In this document: positions 46,202 to 55,054 of the stretch, piece after piece
Position numbering within the stretch: the stretch's first letter is position 1
Layout: every line of letters begins with the position of its first letter
Assembly: GCF_016722765.1 (NCBI RefSeq)
Contig: NZ_JAEQND010000002.1
Coordinates: forward strand, 62,001-126,000
Direction of reading: 5' to 3'
Source: Ramlibacter alkalitolerans
Lineage (GTDB): Bacteria > Pseudomonadota > Gammaproteobacteria > Burkholderiales > Burkholderiaceae_C
Length of the DNA stretch: 64,000 nt
Made by a program: the position numbers and the translations under genes
Notes under the pieces: generated by a model
The model's database searches: none
Told to the model about the DNA's origin: nothing
Seen by the model: only the letters and a program-made list of their open reading frames with translations

Positions 46202-48621
46202 GGTGCGTTCACGCAGTTCTCGCTGCTGTCCCGCATCCAGCTCCTGCCGCTCTGCCCGTTGCCCGGGGCGCCGGCGGAGCCGCAGTTGGTGTCCGACCAG
46301 TTGCCGCTGCGCGCGAAGGTGCGCACCTTGAGCACGGCGTTGTTGTAGTAGGGCGCCTTGGTGTACGCGGCGGTGGTGTTGGTGCGCACCTGCGTGCCGG
46401 TGGCGAGGCCGGCCTCGGCGCCGACGTCGTTCAGGTTGACCAGCAAGGCCTTGTTCTTCCAGCCGTGCGGCACGGCCACGTGGCACCAGCCGCAGCGGAT
46501 CTTGCCCAGCTTGTCGGTGTGGAAGGCGTGGAGATTGCCCTTGCCGCCGCCCGTGAAGCCGGTGCCGCCGCCGCCGTTCTTCGTGCTGTAGGTGTTGGCG
46601 TCATGGCACTTGAAGCACAGCGTGTTGGCCTGGCCGCTGCCGCTGGCGGTATCCCAGCTGCCCTTGAGGAGGAAGTTGTTGGTTGACCCGTGCGGGCCCC
46701 AGGGACTGCCGGCGTTGGGCACCACCGTGCCGGCCGCGGTGTTGGAGCCGTGGCAGTCGGTGCAGTACATGGTCTGGGTCCCGGTGTCGTTGGTGCCGTT
46801 CCAGGGCGCGACCCAGGACCCTGTCGTCGTGGTGCGGATCGCGTTGGTGCGGCCGGTGTTGTCGACCACCGGGTGCCAGGAGCGGTGGTTGTTGGTCGTG
46901 AAGCCGCTCGCCGAACCGCTGTCGGTGGTGGTCAGTTCGCCCTTGTGCGTGGCCGGCGGCTGGAACTCCATCGCCTGGTCGGTGAACTGCAGCAGTCCGT
47001 TGGTGCTGGAGGCCGTGCCGCCGCCGGCGCCCTGGCTCAGCAGGGGAGGCGTGGTGTAGGCGTAGGTGGAATGGCACTTCAGGCACACCTGGTACTCGCG
47101 CGTGACCCAGGCGCTGCCGGCGGCGGTGCTGGCGCCCACGCCGCCGACCCCGCGCTTCACGTCGAAGGAACTCGCCGGCGAATTGAAGGGCACGGCCCCG
47201 TACACCGGCTCGACGCCATAGCTGCCCTTGAGCACGCCCGAAGCGATGTTGGTGTGGCCCGAGGCATGGTTGTGCGTGCCCGCCGTGGGCGTCGCCGGGT
47301 TGTCGTTGAACAGCCGGTTCTTGATCACGCGGTGCGGGTTGTGGCAGTCCGTGCACTCCACGTGCCGGTTGTTCTCGTTGCCCGCGCCCTTGCCCAGGAG
47401 CGCCGGGTCTTCGTAGAAGTCCTTGCCGCGCTGCGCGCCGCTGCCGGTGCCGATGTCGTGCACTTCGGTGCCGGCCCGCTGCTGGGTGGACTTGATCGGC
47501 ATGTGGATGGGGAGGTTGAAGTCGTCCTTGATGTTCGGCACCTGCGTGTTCGCCTGCAGCACGGTCTCGGCGGTGCTCGAGTGGCACTGGTAGCAGGTCT
47601 CTTCGATCGCCGAATTGCCGCCGGACTTCGGCCGGGCGATGCTGTCGGTGCCCTCGCGCAGCAGGCGGCGCGCGCCCTGCACCGTGTGCGTGTCGTGGCA
47701 GCTCAGGCAGGCGGCACGCCACACCGGCAGGTTGGCCGGGAACTCGCGCTCGGCCGTCGCGGTGGCATTGAAGGTCTCGTCGGCCACGGTCGGATTGGCA
47801 TGCGCCGACAGCGCCCAGGCCTGGCCGGCCTTGTCGTGGCACGCCAGGCAGACGATGTCGTTGGCCTCCGAGAAGGCGCCGCCGGTGGGGCTGAGTTCCT
47901 GGAAGCGGTTGACGCGCAGGAACTTGGCCGCGCCCTTGAGGGGATCGGTCTCGCGCAGGTGCGGGTCGTGGCAGGTGGTGCACTGCATCTGGCCGCCTTC
48001 CAGCGGCAGCTTCGGCTTGGTGGTGCCGCGCACCCGGCTGCCGACCACCGCGCCGTCGGGCGCGCGCAGCTCGCCGTCGGCCAGGGCGACGTTGGCGTCG
48101 TAGGTGAAGGAGATCGGGTGGTCGTTGGTGAGGTCGGTGCCGAGGTTGCGCGTGTAGCCGGTGGCCACGCCGGCGCCGGGCGCCATGGTGCCGCCGGTGC
48201 CGGCGCCGCTGAGGGTCAGGGTCTGGTTGGCCTTGCCGTTGGCGACGTTCACGCTGCTGATCGCCATCGTGCCGTCATGGCAGGACAGGCACAGGCGCGA
48301 CAGGCCGCCGGGTCCCTTGGCGAGCTCCGTCAGGCTGGCCTCGATCGAGCTGGAGCGGTAGGTGTTGGTCGCATCGTAGGTGGCCGACGAGAGCTTGCGG
48401 TTCCACAGCGGCGCGTTGGGGATGTTCTCGGCCTGGTGCGGCGTGTGGCAGAACACGCAGATCTGCGATTCGGTGGTCGCCTTCACCGTGCCCGGGCCGG
48501 TGAGCGACAGGTTGTGCTTGGTGTTGGCGATGTCCGAGACCTTGTCGGCCGTGGCCGGACCGGTCGCCAGCACGGCGACGAGCGCCAGCAGCGCGAGGAA
48601 CAGCGATGGCATGCGTCGCAT
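46198..48621 (-). CDS. Secreted 11-heme cytochrome c
   Basis: The 807-residue protein has a signal peptide (about 1-25) and eleven CXXCH motifs: CVFCH, CLSCH, CTTCH, CLACH, CLSCH, CYQCH, CTDCH, CLKCH, CTDCH, CFKCH, CGWCH. Several continue as CHDPH or CHNPH, the doubled-CXXCH style. Its N-terminal 160 residues resemble the 4-heme cytochrome at 58145 (TKHNL and ICVFCHTPH). The last part, after the final heme, has Cys-rich GNWSDTNCG. Size and heme count fit an outer-surface electron wire. Its stop and start overlap its neighbours, so it is made in the coupled operon. Confidence 0.92.
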   Translation of the reverse strand: MRRMPSLFLALLALVAVLATGPATADKVSDIANTKHNLSLTGPGTVKATTESQICVFCHTPHQAENIPNAPLWNRKLSSATYDATNTYRSSSIEASLTELAKGPGGLSRLCLSCHDGTMAISSVNVANGKANQTLTLSGAGTGGTMAPGAGVATGYTRNLGTDLTNDHPISFTYDANVALADGELRAPDGAVVGSRVRGTTKPKLPLEGGQMQCTTCHDPHLRETDPLKGAAKFLRVNRFQELSPTGGAFSEANDIVCLACHDKAGQAWALSAHANPTVADETFNATATAEREFPANLPVWRAACLSCHDTHTVQGARRLLREGTDSIARPKSGGNSAIEETCYQCHSSTAETVLQANTQVPNIKDDFNLPIHMPIKSTQQRAGTEVHDIGTGSGAQRGKDFYEDPALLGKGAGNENNRHVECTDCHNPHRVIKNRLFNDNPATPTAGTHNHASGHTNIASGVLKGSYGVEPVYGAVPFNSPASSFDVKRGVGGVGASTAAGSAWVTREYQVCLKCHSTYAYTTPPLLSQGAGGGTASSTNGLLQFTDQAMEFQPPATHKGELTTTDSGSASGFTTNNHRSWHPVVDNTGRTNAIRTTTTGSWVAPWNGTNDTGTQTMYCTDCHGSNTAAGTVVPNAGSPWGPHGSTNNFLLKGSWDTASGSGQANTLCFKCHDANTYSTKNGGGGTGFTGGGKGNLHAFHTDKLGKIRCGWCHVAVPHGWKNKALLVNLNDVGAEAGLATGTQVRTNTTAAYTKAPYYNNAVLKVRTFARSGNWSDTNCGSAGAPGNGQSGRSWMRDSSENCVNAP

Positions 48622-49688
48622 CAGTTGCCGCCCAGGAATTGGAAGACCGCCACGCGGCCGTTGAACATGTCGGCGACGAAGACCCGGTTGCGCCCGTCCA
48701 CCCACACGCCGGCGGGAAGGTAGAAGCGCCCGTTCTCCGCGTCGGAGCCGCCGAGCGACATCAGCAGCCGGCCTTCGCGGTCGAACACGAGCAGGGTGTC
48801 GTGCATGGACTCCACGACATAGAGGTTGCCTTCGTCGTCGGCGGCGACGCCCTTGGGCCGCACCAGGTTGCCCACGTACAGCCCGCGCTCGCCGAAGCGC
48901 AGCACCGGCTTGCCCGCGGGGTCGAAGCCCTGCACCCGCGCGTTCATCGAGTCGGACACGATCAGCAGCTCGCCGCTGAGGGCGAGGTGGGTCGGGAAAT
49001 TGAGCTGGCCGGGGCCGTCGCCGCGCTCGCCCCACTTGGCGACCGCACGGCCCTCGTCGTCGAAGATGTCGATCTCGTGGCCGTACGTGTCGGCCACGAA
49101 GATGCGCGCGCGCGCGGCATCGCGCACCACGCCGGTCGGCCGCTGGAGCACGCCGGCGCCGAATTCGCCGAGCGGCTTGCCATCGGGCGACAGCCGGAAC
49201 ACGCGGCCCAGTTCCGAATCCGCCACCAGGATCTCGCCGCCTCTGCCGAGGGCGATGCCGATCGGCGCCACGAAGCGTTCGCCGCGCGTGGCCATCTCCC
49301 ACACGTCGAGCCGGCCGGCCGCTTCGTCGAACACGAAGACGGCGCCGCGGCCGACGTCGGTCACCAGCACCCGGCCCGCGGGGTCGACCATCCCGGCCTG
49401 GGGCCGCACCAGCATCACGGGCCGGTCCGGCGTGTCGGAGAGGCCGGCGATCAGCGCCAGCAGCTTGCGGCCCGAACTGCGGCCGGCCTGGCCGTCCTTC
49501 AGCTTGAAATTGGTCTCGCCCTGCAACTGCCCCAGGTAGCGGTAGCGCGGCGTCTCCTGCGTCTGCGGCGCCGGAAACAGGCGCTCGCCGGCACTGCTGC
49601 CATCGAGCTGCAGCACCCGCGACTCGACGGCGCAGCCGGCCAGCAGGGCGGCCGCGAGCGCCGGCACGACCCAGCGCAGCATCTTCAC
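48621..49688 (-). CDS. NHL-repeat beta-propeller lipoprotein
   Basis: The 355-residue protein has a lipobox (LLAGC, near Cys19) and about six NHL blades (FVAPIGIALGRGGEILVAD, FNFPTHLAL-type, RPKGVAADDEGNLYVVES, LPAGVWVDGRNRVFVAD). I accept the GTG start because it overlaps the preceding stop (GTGA); an ATG two codons later is also possible. NHL propellers bind proteins or ligands. It lies directly before the 11-heme cytochrome, sharing one base with it, so it is likely its membrane-anchored partner. Confidence 0.82.
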   Translation of the reverse strand: MKMLRWVVPALAAALLAGCAVESRVLQLDGSSAGERLFPAPQTQETPRYRYLGQLQGETNFKLKDGQAGRSSGRKLLALIAGLSDTPDRPVMLVRPQAGMVDPAGRVLVTDVGRGAVFVFDEAAGRLDVWEMATRGERFVAPIGIALGRGGEILVADSELGRVFRLSPDGKPLGEFGAGVLQRPTGVVRDAARARIFVADTYGHEIDIFDDEGRAVAKWGERGDGPGQLNFPTHLALSGELLIVSDSMNARVQGFDPAGKPVLRFGERGLYVGNLVRPKGVAADDEGNLYVVESMHDTLLVFDREGRLLMSLGGSDAENGRFYLPAGVWVDGRNRVFVADMFNGRVAVFQFLGGN

Positions 49689-50695
49689 CGTGGCGCCTCC
49701 GGTGCCTCCAGGCTGGCCGGGGCGACCATCAGCACCTGCACGCGCGCGTTGGTGCTGTCCGCCACGTACAGCAGGTTGCCGTCGACGGCCAGCGACTCGA
49801 TGCGGCCGAAGCGGTTCGGTCCGTTGCCGGCGCCGCCCACGCTGGCGAGCAGCTGCTCGCCGCGGAACACCTTGATGCGCTGGTCGGCATCGTCGCTCAC
49901 GAAGACGCGGCCGGAGGCGTCCACCGCCAGGGCGCGCGGCTGCACCAGGTGCTGCTCGCCGATCACTTCGACCGCAACGCCGGCGCGATCGAGCACCACC
50001 ACCTGCTGGCCGAGCCGGTCGAGCACGTACAGGCCGCGCGGACCGAGCGCCATCGCGGCGACGCTCTGCAGCGCGGCCGGCCTGCGCCCGCCCAGGATGC
50101 GCTGCACGCGGCCGAGCGGGTCGAAGACGACGATGCGCGAGGTGGCCGAGTCGCCGACCAGGATCTCGCTGCGGTCCTCGGGGACGGCGACCGCGACCGG
50201 CCGCGGCGCCTCGAATTCATCGCTCCAGCGCCTGACCTGCCGGCCGCGCAGGTCGTACTGCACCACCGCATGCTGCGCCGGCAGGGCGACCCAGGCCATG
50301 AAGTCGGCGCCCAGCTGCATGGAGGTGCCGTGGTCGGCGACGCCGCCGGTGAACGCGGTCAGCGGCGCGACGGAATCGCGCGGCCGGTCGGCCCGCCAGA
50401 TCGTGCGCGCGCCGCTGTCGGCGACCAGCAGCACGTCGCCGCGGGCGGCCACGCCGGTCGGCTGGACGAACATGATGCGCCCGCCGGTCGTCGGGCGAGC
50501 GCCCTGGATGGGGACCTGCGCTTCGACGCGCCAGCCGCCGTTGATGCTGAGCCAGGGCGTGAGCAGCCGGCTGGTGGGCTCCGGCGGCGTGCGCACCGCC
50601 CGCGCGCCGTCGTCCGCGGCGCAGCCGGCGAGCCCCGCCGCGGTGGCGGTGCCGGCCACCAGCAGCGCGCGGCGGCGGCTGGAGAAGTTCACCAT
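49685..50695 (-). CDS. NHL-like beta-propeller protein with Tat/lipoprotein signal
   Basis: The 336-residue protein starts with a double-Arg signal (SSRRRALLVAG) ending in a lipobox (LAGC), so export through Tat and lipidation are likely. Blades of NHL type follow (FVQPTGVAARGDVLLVAD, RPVAVAVPEDRSEILVGD, QPRALAVDASGRVFVSD, RIESLAVDGNLLYVADS). The start overlaps the triheme gene by 7 nt. It is adjacent to a second NHL gene; the two are distant paralogs. Confidence 0.8.
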   Translation of the reverse strand: MVNFSSRRRALLVAGTATAAGLAGCAADDGARAVRTPPEPTSRLLTPWLSINGGWRVEAQVPIQGARPTTGGRIMFVQPTGVAARGDVLLVADSGARTIWRADRPRDSVAPLTAFTGGVADHGTSMQLGADFMAWVALPAQHAVVQYDLRGRQVRRWSDEFEAPRPVAVAVPEDRSEILVGDSATSRIVVFDPLGRVQRILGGRRPAALQSVAAMALGPRGLYVLDRLGQQVVVLDRAGVAVEVIGEQHLVQPRALAVDASGRVFVSDDADQRIKVFRGEQLLASVGGAGNGPNRFGRIESLAVDGNLLYVADSTNARVQVLMVAPASLEAPEAPR

Positions 50696-51063
50696 TTGCC
50701 CGGCCCCTTCGTTTCGGACGAACCGTAGATGCCGGGCTTGACGCCCGGCTTGGCGGAGTGGCACAGGTCGCAGCGCTCGGGGGACCACGCCACCTGGCCG
50801 TTGTGGCACATGCCGCAGAACTTGCCGTTGATGATGTCGTCCATGCGGACCACGTTCGCCCCGGCCCGCATCCTGAAACCGAGTTCGGAGTGGCACACCT
50901 TGCAGCGAAAGCGGATGCGGTGGAACCAGTGCGGGAACACCACCGGCCGCACGCCCTCCTTCGTGGAATTGCGGTCCAGCACGACGTCGCCGTATTCTGC
51001 GCCAGCGGGCAGGGCCATGAACAGCCCCAGCACCAGCAGCAGGGCGCAGGCCAGCCGCTTCAT
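50689..51063 (-). CDS. Triheme cytochrome c7-like, type A
   Basis: The 124-residue protein has a signal peptide (cleaved near PAGAEYGDVV) and three heme sites, CKVCH, CGMCH and CDLCH, with the extra axial His pair FPHWFHRIRF. It is of the c7/c3 type, a small low-potential electron shuttle. It is closely similar to the product of 54590 (shared EYGDVV, FPHWFH, RFRCKVCH, LCHSAKPG), so the two arose by duplication. It overlaps genes on both sides. Confidence 0.9.
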   Translation of the reverse strand: MKRLACALLLVLGLFMALPAGAEYGDVVLDRNSTKEGVRPVVFPHWFHRIRFRCKVCHSELGFRMRAGANVVRMDDIINGKFCGMCHNGQVAWSPERCDLCHSAKPGVKPGIYGSSETKGPGKW

Positions 51064-51683
51064 GGCGTGCCGCCTTCGCGCACCAGGGACTTGCCGAACG
51101 CCAGGTGTTCCGGGCTGCCGCGCTCCACGCTGTGGCAGCGCTTGCATTCCGTCAGCGGGAAGGCGACGGCGCCGTGGCACAGGCCGCACTTTTCGCCGCT
51201 GAGGATCAGGAACATGTTGATGCCGCTGGTGCCCGGCTTCTGCTGGAACAGGCTGTCGTGGCAGTTGCTGCAATCCAGCCAGGCCGTGTGCTGCCGGTGC
51301 GGGAAGCGCACCATCGCCATCTCGCCGGTGTTCTTCAGCAGCACCTCGGTCGTGCGCAGGTTGACCTTGGTCTCCGGCAGGATGTTGGTGCGCGGCTGGA
51401 TCTGGCCCTGGTCGAGCGCGCTGACCCAGCGCACCTGGTTGCCCGCGGTGTCCGGCGCCAGGGCCGCCAGCGCCTCCGCCGGCTCCTGCAGCACGCCGAC
51501 GGCGGGACCGGCCGGGTCGTGCAGGCCGTCGCTGGCGATCTTCTTCCATTCCTGCGCGGCGCCGAACGCGAGCACGCCGACGGCCAGCAGCGCGAGCGCC
51601 AGCAGGCAGCGCCAGGCTGCCCTGCGCGCGCCCGCAGCGAAGCTCGTCGAAGGGCCAGGCCGGCCGGCAGGCGTCATCGTCAC
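51060..51683 (-). CDS. Triheme cytochrome c7-like, type B, membrane-anchored
   Basis: The 207-residue protein has an uncleaved or cleaved N-terminal helix (CLLALALLAVGVLAFGAAQ), a region without cysteines, then three hemes: CSNCH, CGLCH and CKRCH, with RFPHRQHTAWLDC in front. I use the GTG at 51683, which overlaps the preceding stop (GTGA); an ATG two codons in is an alternative. Its heme domain is homologous to the C-terminal half of the fusion at 53490 (HTxWLDCSNCH, CGxCHGxVAFP). Confidence 0.88.
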   Translation of the reverse strand: MTMTPAGRPGPSTSFAAGARRAAWRCLLALALLAVGVLAFGAAQEWKKIASDGLHDPAGPAVGVLQEPAEALAALAPDTAGNQVRWVSALDQGQIQPRTNILPETKVNLRTTEVLLKNTGEMAMVRFPHRQHTAWLDCSNCHDSLFQQKPGTSGINMFLILSGEKCGLCHGAVAFPLTECKRCHSVERGSPEHLAFGKSLVREGGTP

Positions 51684-52555
51684 CCGGGGATGTACACGCC
51701 CGCGGCGCGGATCGCCTTGACCAGTTCGCGGGTGGAATCTTCCAGCGTCTTGATCGCGCTGGGATGGTCGCGGCGCGCGGCTTCCTGCTCGGCGCGGGTG
51801 CGCAGCTTGGCCGAGGCGGCGACGGCCTGGTCGACCATCGCGTCGACGTTGCCGTCGCGGCGGTCCTTCAGCAGCATCTGCACCAGCATGCGGTGGGTGT
51901 CGTTGCGGTCGACCTCGTAGGCGTATTCGTCGGCCGGGGTCGCGAAGTTCAGCGAGCGCACCACCGTCTCGCCGCCGCGCAGCGTGCCGATGGCGGCCTT
52001 CACGGTGAGGTAGGCCTGGTCCACCGTGCGCTTGGCTTCCGGCAGCCGCCCGGCCTGGGCCTGGCGCTCGGCTTCGGCGACCATGGTCTCGACCTGGCGC
52101 GTGGTCTCGGCGCCGCGCGGCACGTTCTTCTCGGCCGCGATGCGCTTCTGCGCGTCGAGCAGGGCGCGGGTGGATTCGAGGCGGGCCTGGTAGTCGTTGC
52201 GCTCCTTGGCGTCCGCGACCTGCTGCGGCGCCGCCAGCCGCACGGCCTCGATGAACGCGCGCGATGCCTCGTCCAGCAGCTTGGAGGAGCCCTCGAGGTC
52301 GCCGCCGGCCAGCGCGGTGCGCGCCTTGCCGTGCAGTTCGCGGGCCCGGGTGCGCTTTTCCGCGGCACCGGCGTTGCCACTGGCCTCGATCTGTTTCGCG
52401 GCCGTGGAGCTCTCGATGAGGGTGGAGGTGGAGGTCAGCTTGCGTTCGAGCTGGTCGCGGTCGGGGACCTGGCGTACCTGGGCCATCGCGCTGGCCATGC
52501 ACAGGGTCACGCCGGCGAGGGCGAGCAGCGAGCGGAGAGCGATCGACTTGTTCAT
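51680..52555 (-). CDS. Helical periplasmic protein (copy 1)
   Basis: I do not recognise a family. The 291-residue protein has a signal peptide (cleaved near AMAQ) and is otherwise predicted almost wholly alpha-helical, with many Ala, Arg, Glu and Lys. It shares its C-terminal half with the next upstream gene: YEVDRNDTHRMLVQMLL corresponds to FELDRHRSFEHLVPLAL, and RAAGVYIP to QAAGLALP. It has no cysteine in the mature part, so no heme. A scaffold for the cytochromes is plausible. Confidence 0.75.
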   Translation of the reverse strand: MNKSIALRSLLALAGVTLCMASAMAQVRQVPDRDQLERKLTSTSTLIESSTAAKQIEASGNAGAAEKRTRARELHGKARTALAGGDLEGSSKLLDEASRAFIEAVRLAAPQQVADAKERNDYQARLESTRALLDAQKRIAAEKNVPRGAETTRQVETMVAEAERQAQAGRLPEAKRTVDQAYLTVKAAIGTLRGGETVVRSLNFATPADEYAYEVDRNDTHRMLVQMLLKDRRDGNVDAMVDQAVAASAKLRTRAEQEAARRDHPSAIKTLEDSTRELVKAIRAAGVYIPG

Positions 52556-53472
52556 GGGGTACTCGTGGTTTGGGGGAGCGCCAGTCCCGCCGCCTGCAGG
52601 GCGCGGCGCAGCGTCTCGGTGGCTTCCGAGACGTCCTTGAGGGCGGCGATCGGGTCGCGGGCGAACAGGGCCTCGGCCCGCTCGCGCAACTCGCGCGCCT
52701 GTTCCACCTGGCGCGCCACCAGCGCGCGGGCCTCGGGCGAGGGCCGGAATTCCAGCAGCGCCAGCGGCACCAGGTGCTCGAAGCTGCGGTGCCGGTCCAG
52801 CTCGAAGTCGAACTCCTCCCGCCGGTTGGCGAAGCGGTGGTCGTACACGATGGTCTGGCCGGACAGCCGGGTGGAAGCGTCCTTGAGCAGCAGCAGCAGG
52901 GCGCGATCGAGGTTGCGGTTGGCCTCGATGTACTTGTCGGATTTCGCCAGCGCCACGGCCTGGTCGATCAGCGCGTCGGCGCTGCGCAGCGCCTGCTGGC
53001 TCTCTTCCCTTCGCGGCGCATTGGGCAGTGCGATCAGCGCGGTGCGGCGCAGGGCCGCCACGCTGTCTTCGAGCTGCGCATAGCGCGCCCGTTCGGCCGC
53101 CTGCAGCGTGCCCGGATCGGGCACCAGCTGCTGCGCCTTGCTGACCTCGTAGATGGCCTCGTTCAGCAGCGCGTCGGCGGCCCGTGTCTGCCCCTCGCCG
53201 GCCAGGTGGCGGGCGTGTTCCGTGAGGTCGCGGGCGCGGGCGAAGCGGCGCCGCGCGTCGTCGTTCTGGCTGTTGGCGATGCGGGCCGCCACCGGCGACT
53301 GGTTCAGCACCCGGTTGAGCATGGCCGCCTTCTGTTCGACCTGCTGCGGCGACACCTGGCGCGCCGGCTCGCTGGCCGCCGGCTCGCGCTGCTGCGCGTG
53401 CTGGGCGTAGGCGAGCTGCGCGAAGCCGAGGAGCAGGGCGGCCGGCGTGAGGAAGGTGCTGGAGTTCGCCAT
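52552..53472 (-). CDS. Helical periplasmic protein (copy 2)
   Basis: The 306-residue paralog of the next gene has a signal peptide (cleaved near AYAQ) and long amphipathic helices without cysteines. The pair lies back to back in the centre of the cytochrome operon, between the two sets of triheme proteins. The start lies 17 nt after the fusion-cytochrome stop; the stop overlaps the next start (ATGA). Function unknown. Confidence 0.75.
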   Translation of the reverse strand: MANSSTFLTPAALLLGFAQLAYAQHAQQREPAASEPARQVSPQQVEQKAAMLNRVLNQSPVAARIANSQNDDARRRFARARDLTEHARHLAGEGQTRAADALLNEAIYEVSKAQQLVPDPGTLQAAERARYAQLEDSVAALRRTALIALPNAPRREESQQALRSADALIDQAVALAKSDKYIEANRNLDRALLLLLKDASTRLSGQTIVYDHRFANRREEFDFELDRHRSFEHLVPLALLEFRPSPEARALVARQVEQARELRERAEALFARDPIAALKDVSEATETLRRALQAAGLALPQTTSTP

Positions 53473-53489
53473 GATCGCGAGCGTGCGCG

Positions 53490-54593
53490 TCAGCGCGGAT
53501 TGGACTCGGCCGCCGCCGGCGCGCCGGCCGTGGCCGTCGTCTTGGGCCGCGAGTGGCACAGGCGGCACTCGGAAACCGGGAAGGCGACCTTGCCGTGGCA
53601 GACGCCGCACTGCTGCCCGAGCAGGATGCTGGCCATGCTGATCTGGTTGGCGCCCTTCTGCGGCTTGAAGATCGCCGGATGGCAGTTGGAGCAGTCGAGC
53701 CACTCGGTGTGCTGCTTGTGCGGATAGACCACGTCCGGCATCGAGCCCTTGACCTCGCGCACGATGTTGAGGTCCATCACTGCCGGCGTCGCCTTCGGGT
53801 CGACGCGGTCGGCCCGCGGGTTGATCTTGCCTTCGCGCAGCGACTTGACCCAGTCCACCCGGTTGCCGGCATTGCTGCGCACCAGTTCGCCGAAGGCGCT
53901 GGTGGGCGGCTGCAGGGCGAGCGTGCCGTCGTTGCCGGGATCGTGGATGCCGTCCTCGGCCGGCGGCCGGTTGCGCAGCGTCGGCCGCAGCAGGCGGTTG
54001 AAGGTGTTGACGCCGGCGGCGGGTGCGGCGGCGGCCGTGACCGTGGGCGCGGCGGCCGGTGCGGCCGGCGCCGCTGCCGCCGCGGGTGCCGGTGCCGGTG
54101 CCGCAGCAGCTGCGGGCGCTGCGGCAGGCGCAGCGGCGGTGGCCGTGGCGGGCGCGGCCTTGGCGGCCGGTGCGGCAGCAGCAGGCGCCGCTGCCGTCTT
54201 GCCCGCCTGCGCGGCGGGCGCGGCGGCGGCCTTGGTTGCGGGGGCGGCGGCCGGTGCGGCCGCGACGGCAGGCGCACCGCTCGACTGCGACAGCATGTAG
54301 GCGATCGCGTTCTGCAACTGCGCGTCGGTCAGCGCCGGGTTGCCGCCGCGCACGGGCATGGCGCCGCGTCCGTTCTTCGCGCTATTGAGCAGCGGCCCGA
54401 GGCCGCCGGCCGCGCGCGGCTTCCACGCCGCGGCGTCGCCGACCTTGGGCGCGCCCAGCACGCCGGTGCCGTGGCAGGCCACGCAGGCGCCTTCATACAC
54501 GGCCTTGCCGGCGGCGAGGTCCTGGGCCTGCGCCGGCGCGAACCACGCGAGTGCGGCAACGGCAAGGGCGGCGAGGGTGGTGCGGGCGTTCAT
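53490..54593 (-). CDS. Fusion cytochrome: monoheme c5-like domain, Ala/Pro linker, triheme B domain
   Basis: The 367-residue protein has a signal peptide (1-23) and a monoheme domain with CVACH (from Cys37). A very Ala/Pro-rich linker of about 90 residues (around 107-200) follows, then a triheme domain with CSNCH, CGVCH and CRLCH. The first domain resembles the separate cytochrome at 63100 (GAPKxGDxAAWxPR, GGNxALTDA). The last matches the type B triheme at 51060. A four-heme chain tied by a flexible linker would bridge partners across the periplasm. Confidence 0.9.
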   Translation of the reverse strand: MNARTTLAALAVAALAWFAPAQAQDLAAGKAVYEGACVACHGTGVLGAPKVGDAAAWKPRAAGGLGPLLNSAKNGRGAMPVRGGNPALTDAQLQNAIAYMLSQSSGAPAVAAAPAAAPATKAAAAPAAQAGKTAAAPAAAAPAAKAAPATATAAAPAAAPAAAAAPAPAPAAAAAPAAPAAAPTVTAAAAPAAGVNTFNRLLRPTLRNRPPAEDGIHDPGNDGTLALQPPTSAFGELVRSNAGNRVDWVKSLREGKINPRADRVDPKATPAVMDLNIVREVKGSMPDVVYPHKQHTEWLDCSNCHPAIFKPQKGANQISMASILLGQQCGVCHGKVAFPVSECRLCHSRPKTTATAGAPAAAESNPR

Positions 54594-55024
54594 TGCTTCT
54601 TCTCCCCACCCGCGGCGGGCGCGACCAGGGAATTGGTGGTGCTCTCGTGGACTTGCGTCGGCGTGCCGGGCTTGGCCGAGTGGCACAGGTTGCAGTTCTC
54701 GATGCTCCAGGCGACTTCGCCGTTGTGGCAGGCGCCGCAGAACTGGCCGTCGATCACCTTGACCATGTTGATCTCGTTGCCGCCGGCCTTGAACTTGAAG
54801 CCGAGGTCGGCGTGGCACACCTTGCAGCGAAAGCGGACGCGATGGAACCAGTGCGGAAACACCACCGGCCGCATGCCGGCCTTGTCGGAGAAATTGTTGA
54901 TCACCACGTCGCCGTACTCGGCGCGGGCGTCCGTGGCCAGCATGCCGGCAAGCATCGCGCCGCCCAGGAGGGCCGCGCCGGCCAGTCGACCCCACGACCC
55001 TGTCTGCTTCTTCAAATTGAACAT
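54590..55024 (-). CDS. Triheme cytochrome c7-like, type A (second copy)
   Basis: The 144-residue protein has a signal peptide (cleaved near ARAEYGDVV) and three hemes: CKVCH, CGACH and CNLCH, with FPHWFHRVRF. It is the paralog of the product of 50689. It has an extra C-terminal tail after LCHSAKPG. It is the first cytochrome after the beta-barrel gene, 30 nt downstream of it, and overlaps the fusion cytochrome by 4 nt. Confidence 0.9.
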   Translation of the reverse strand: MFNLKKQTGSWGRLAGAALLGGAMLAGMLATDARAEYGDVVINNFSDKAGMRPVVFPHWFHRVRFRCKVCHADLGFKFKAGGNEINMVKVIDGQFCGACHNGEVAWSIENCNLCHSAKPGTPTQVHESTTNSLVAPAAGGEKKQ

Positions 55025-55054
55025 CAGATCCCCACTTCGTTCTCGATTCCGGTG

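Noticed and set aside
54100..54290. Ala/Pro-rich linker as a frameshifted or broken region
   Set aside because: The frame stays open across it and both flanking heme domains are intact and in the same frame.
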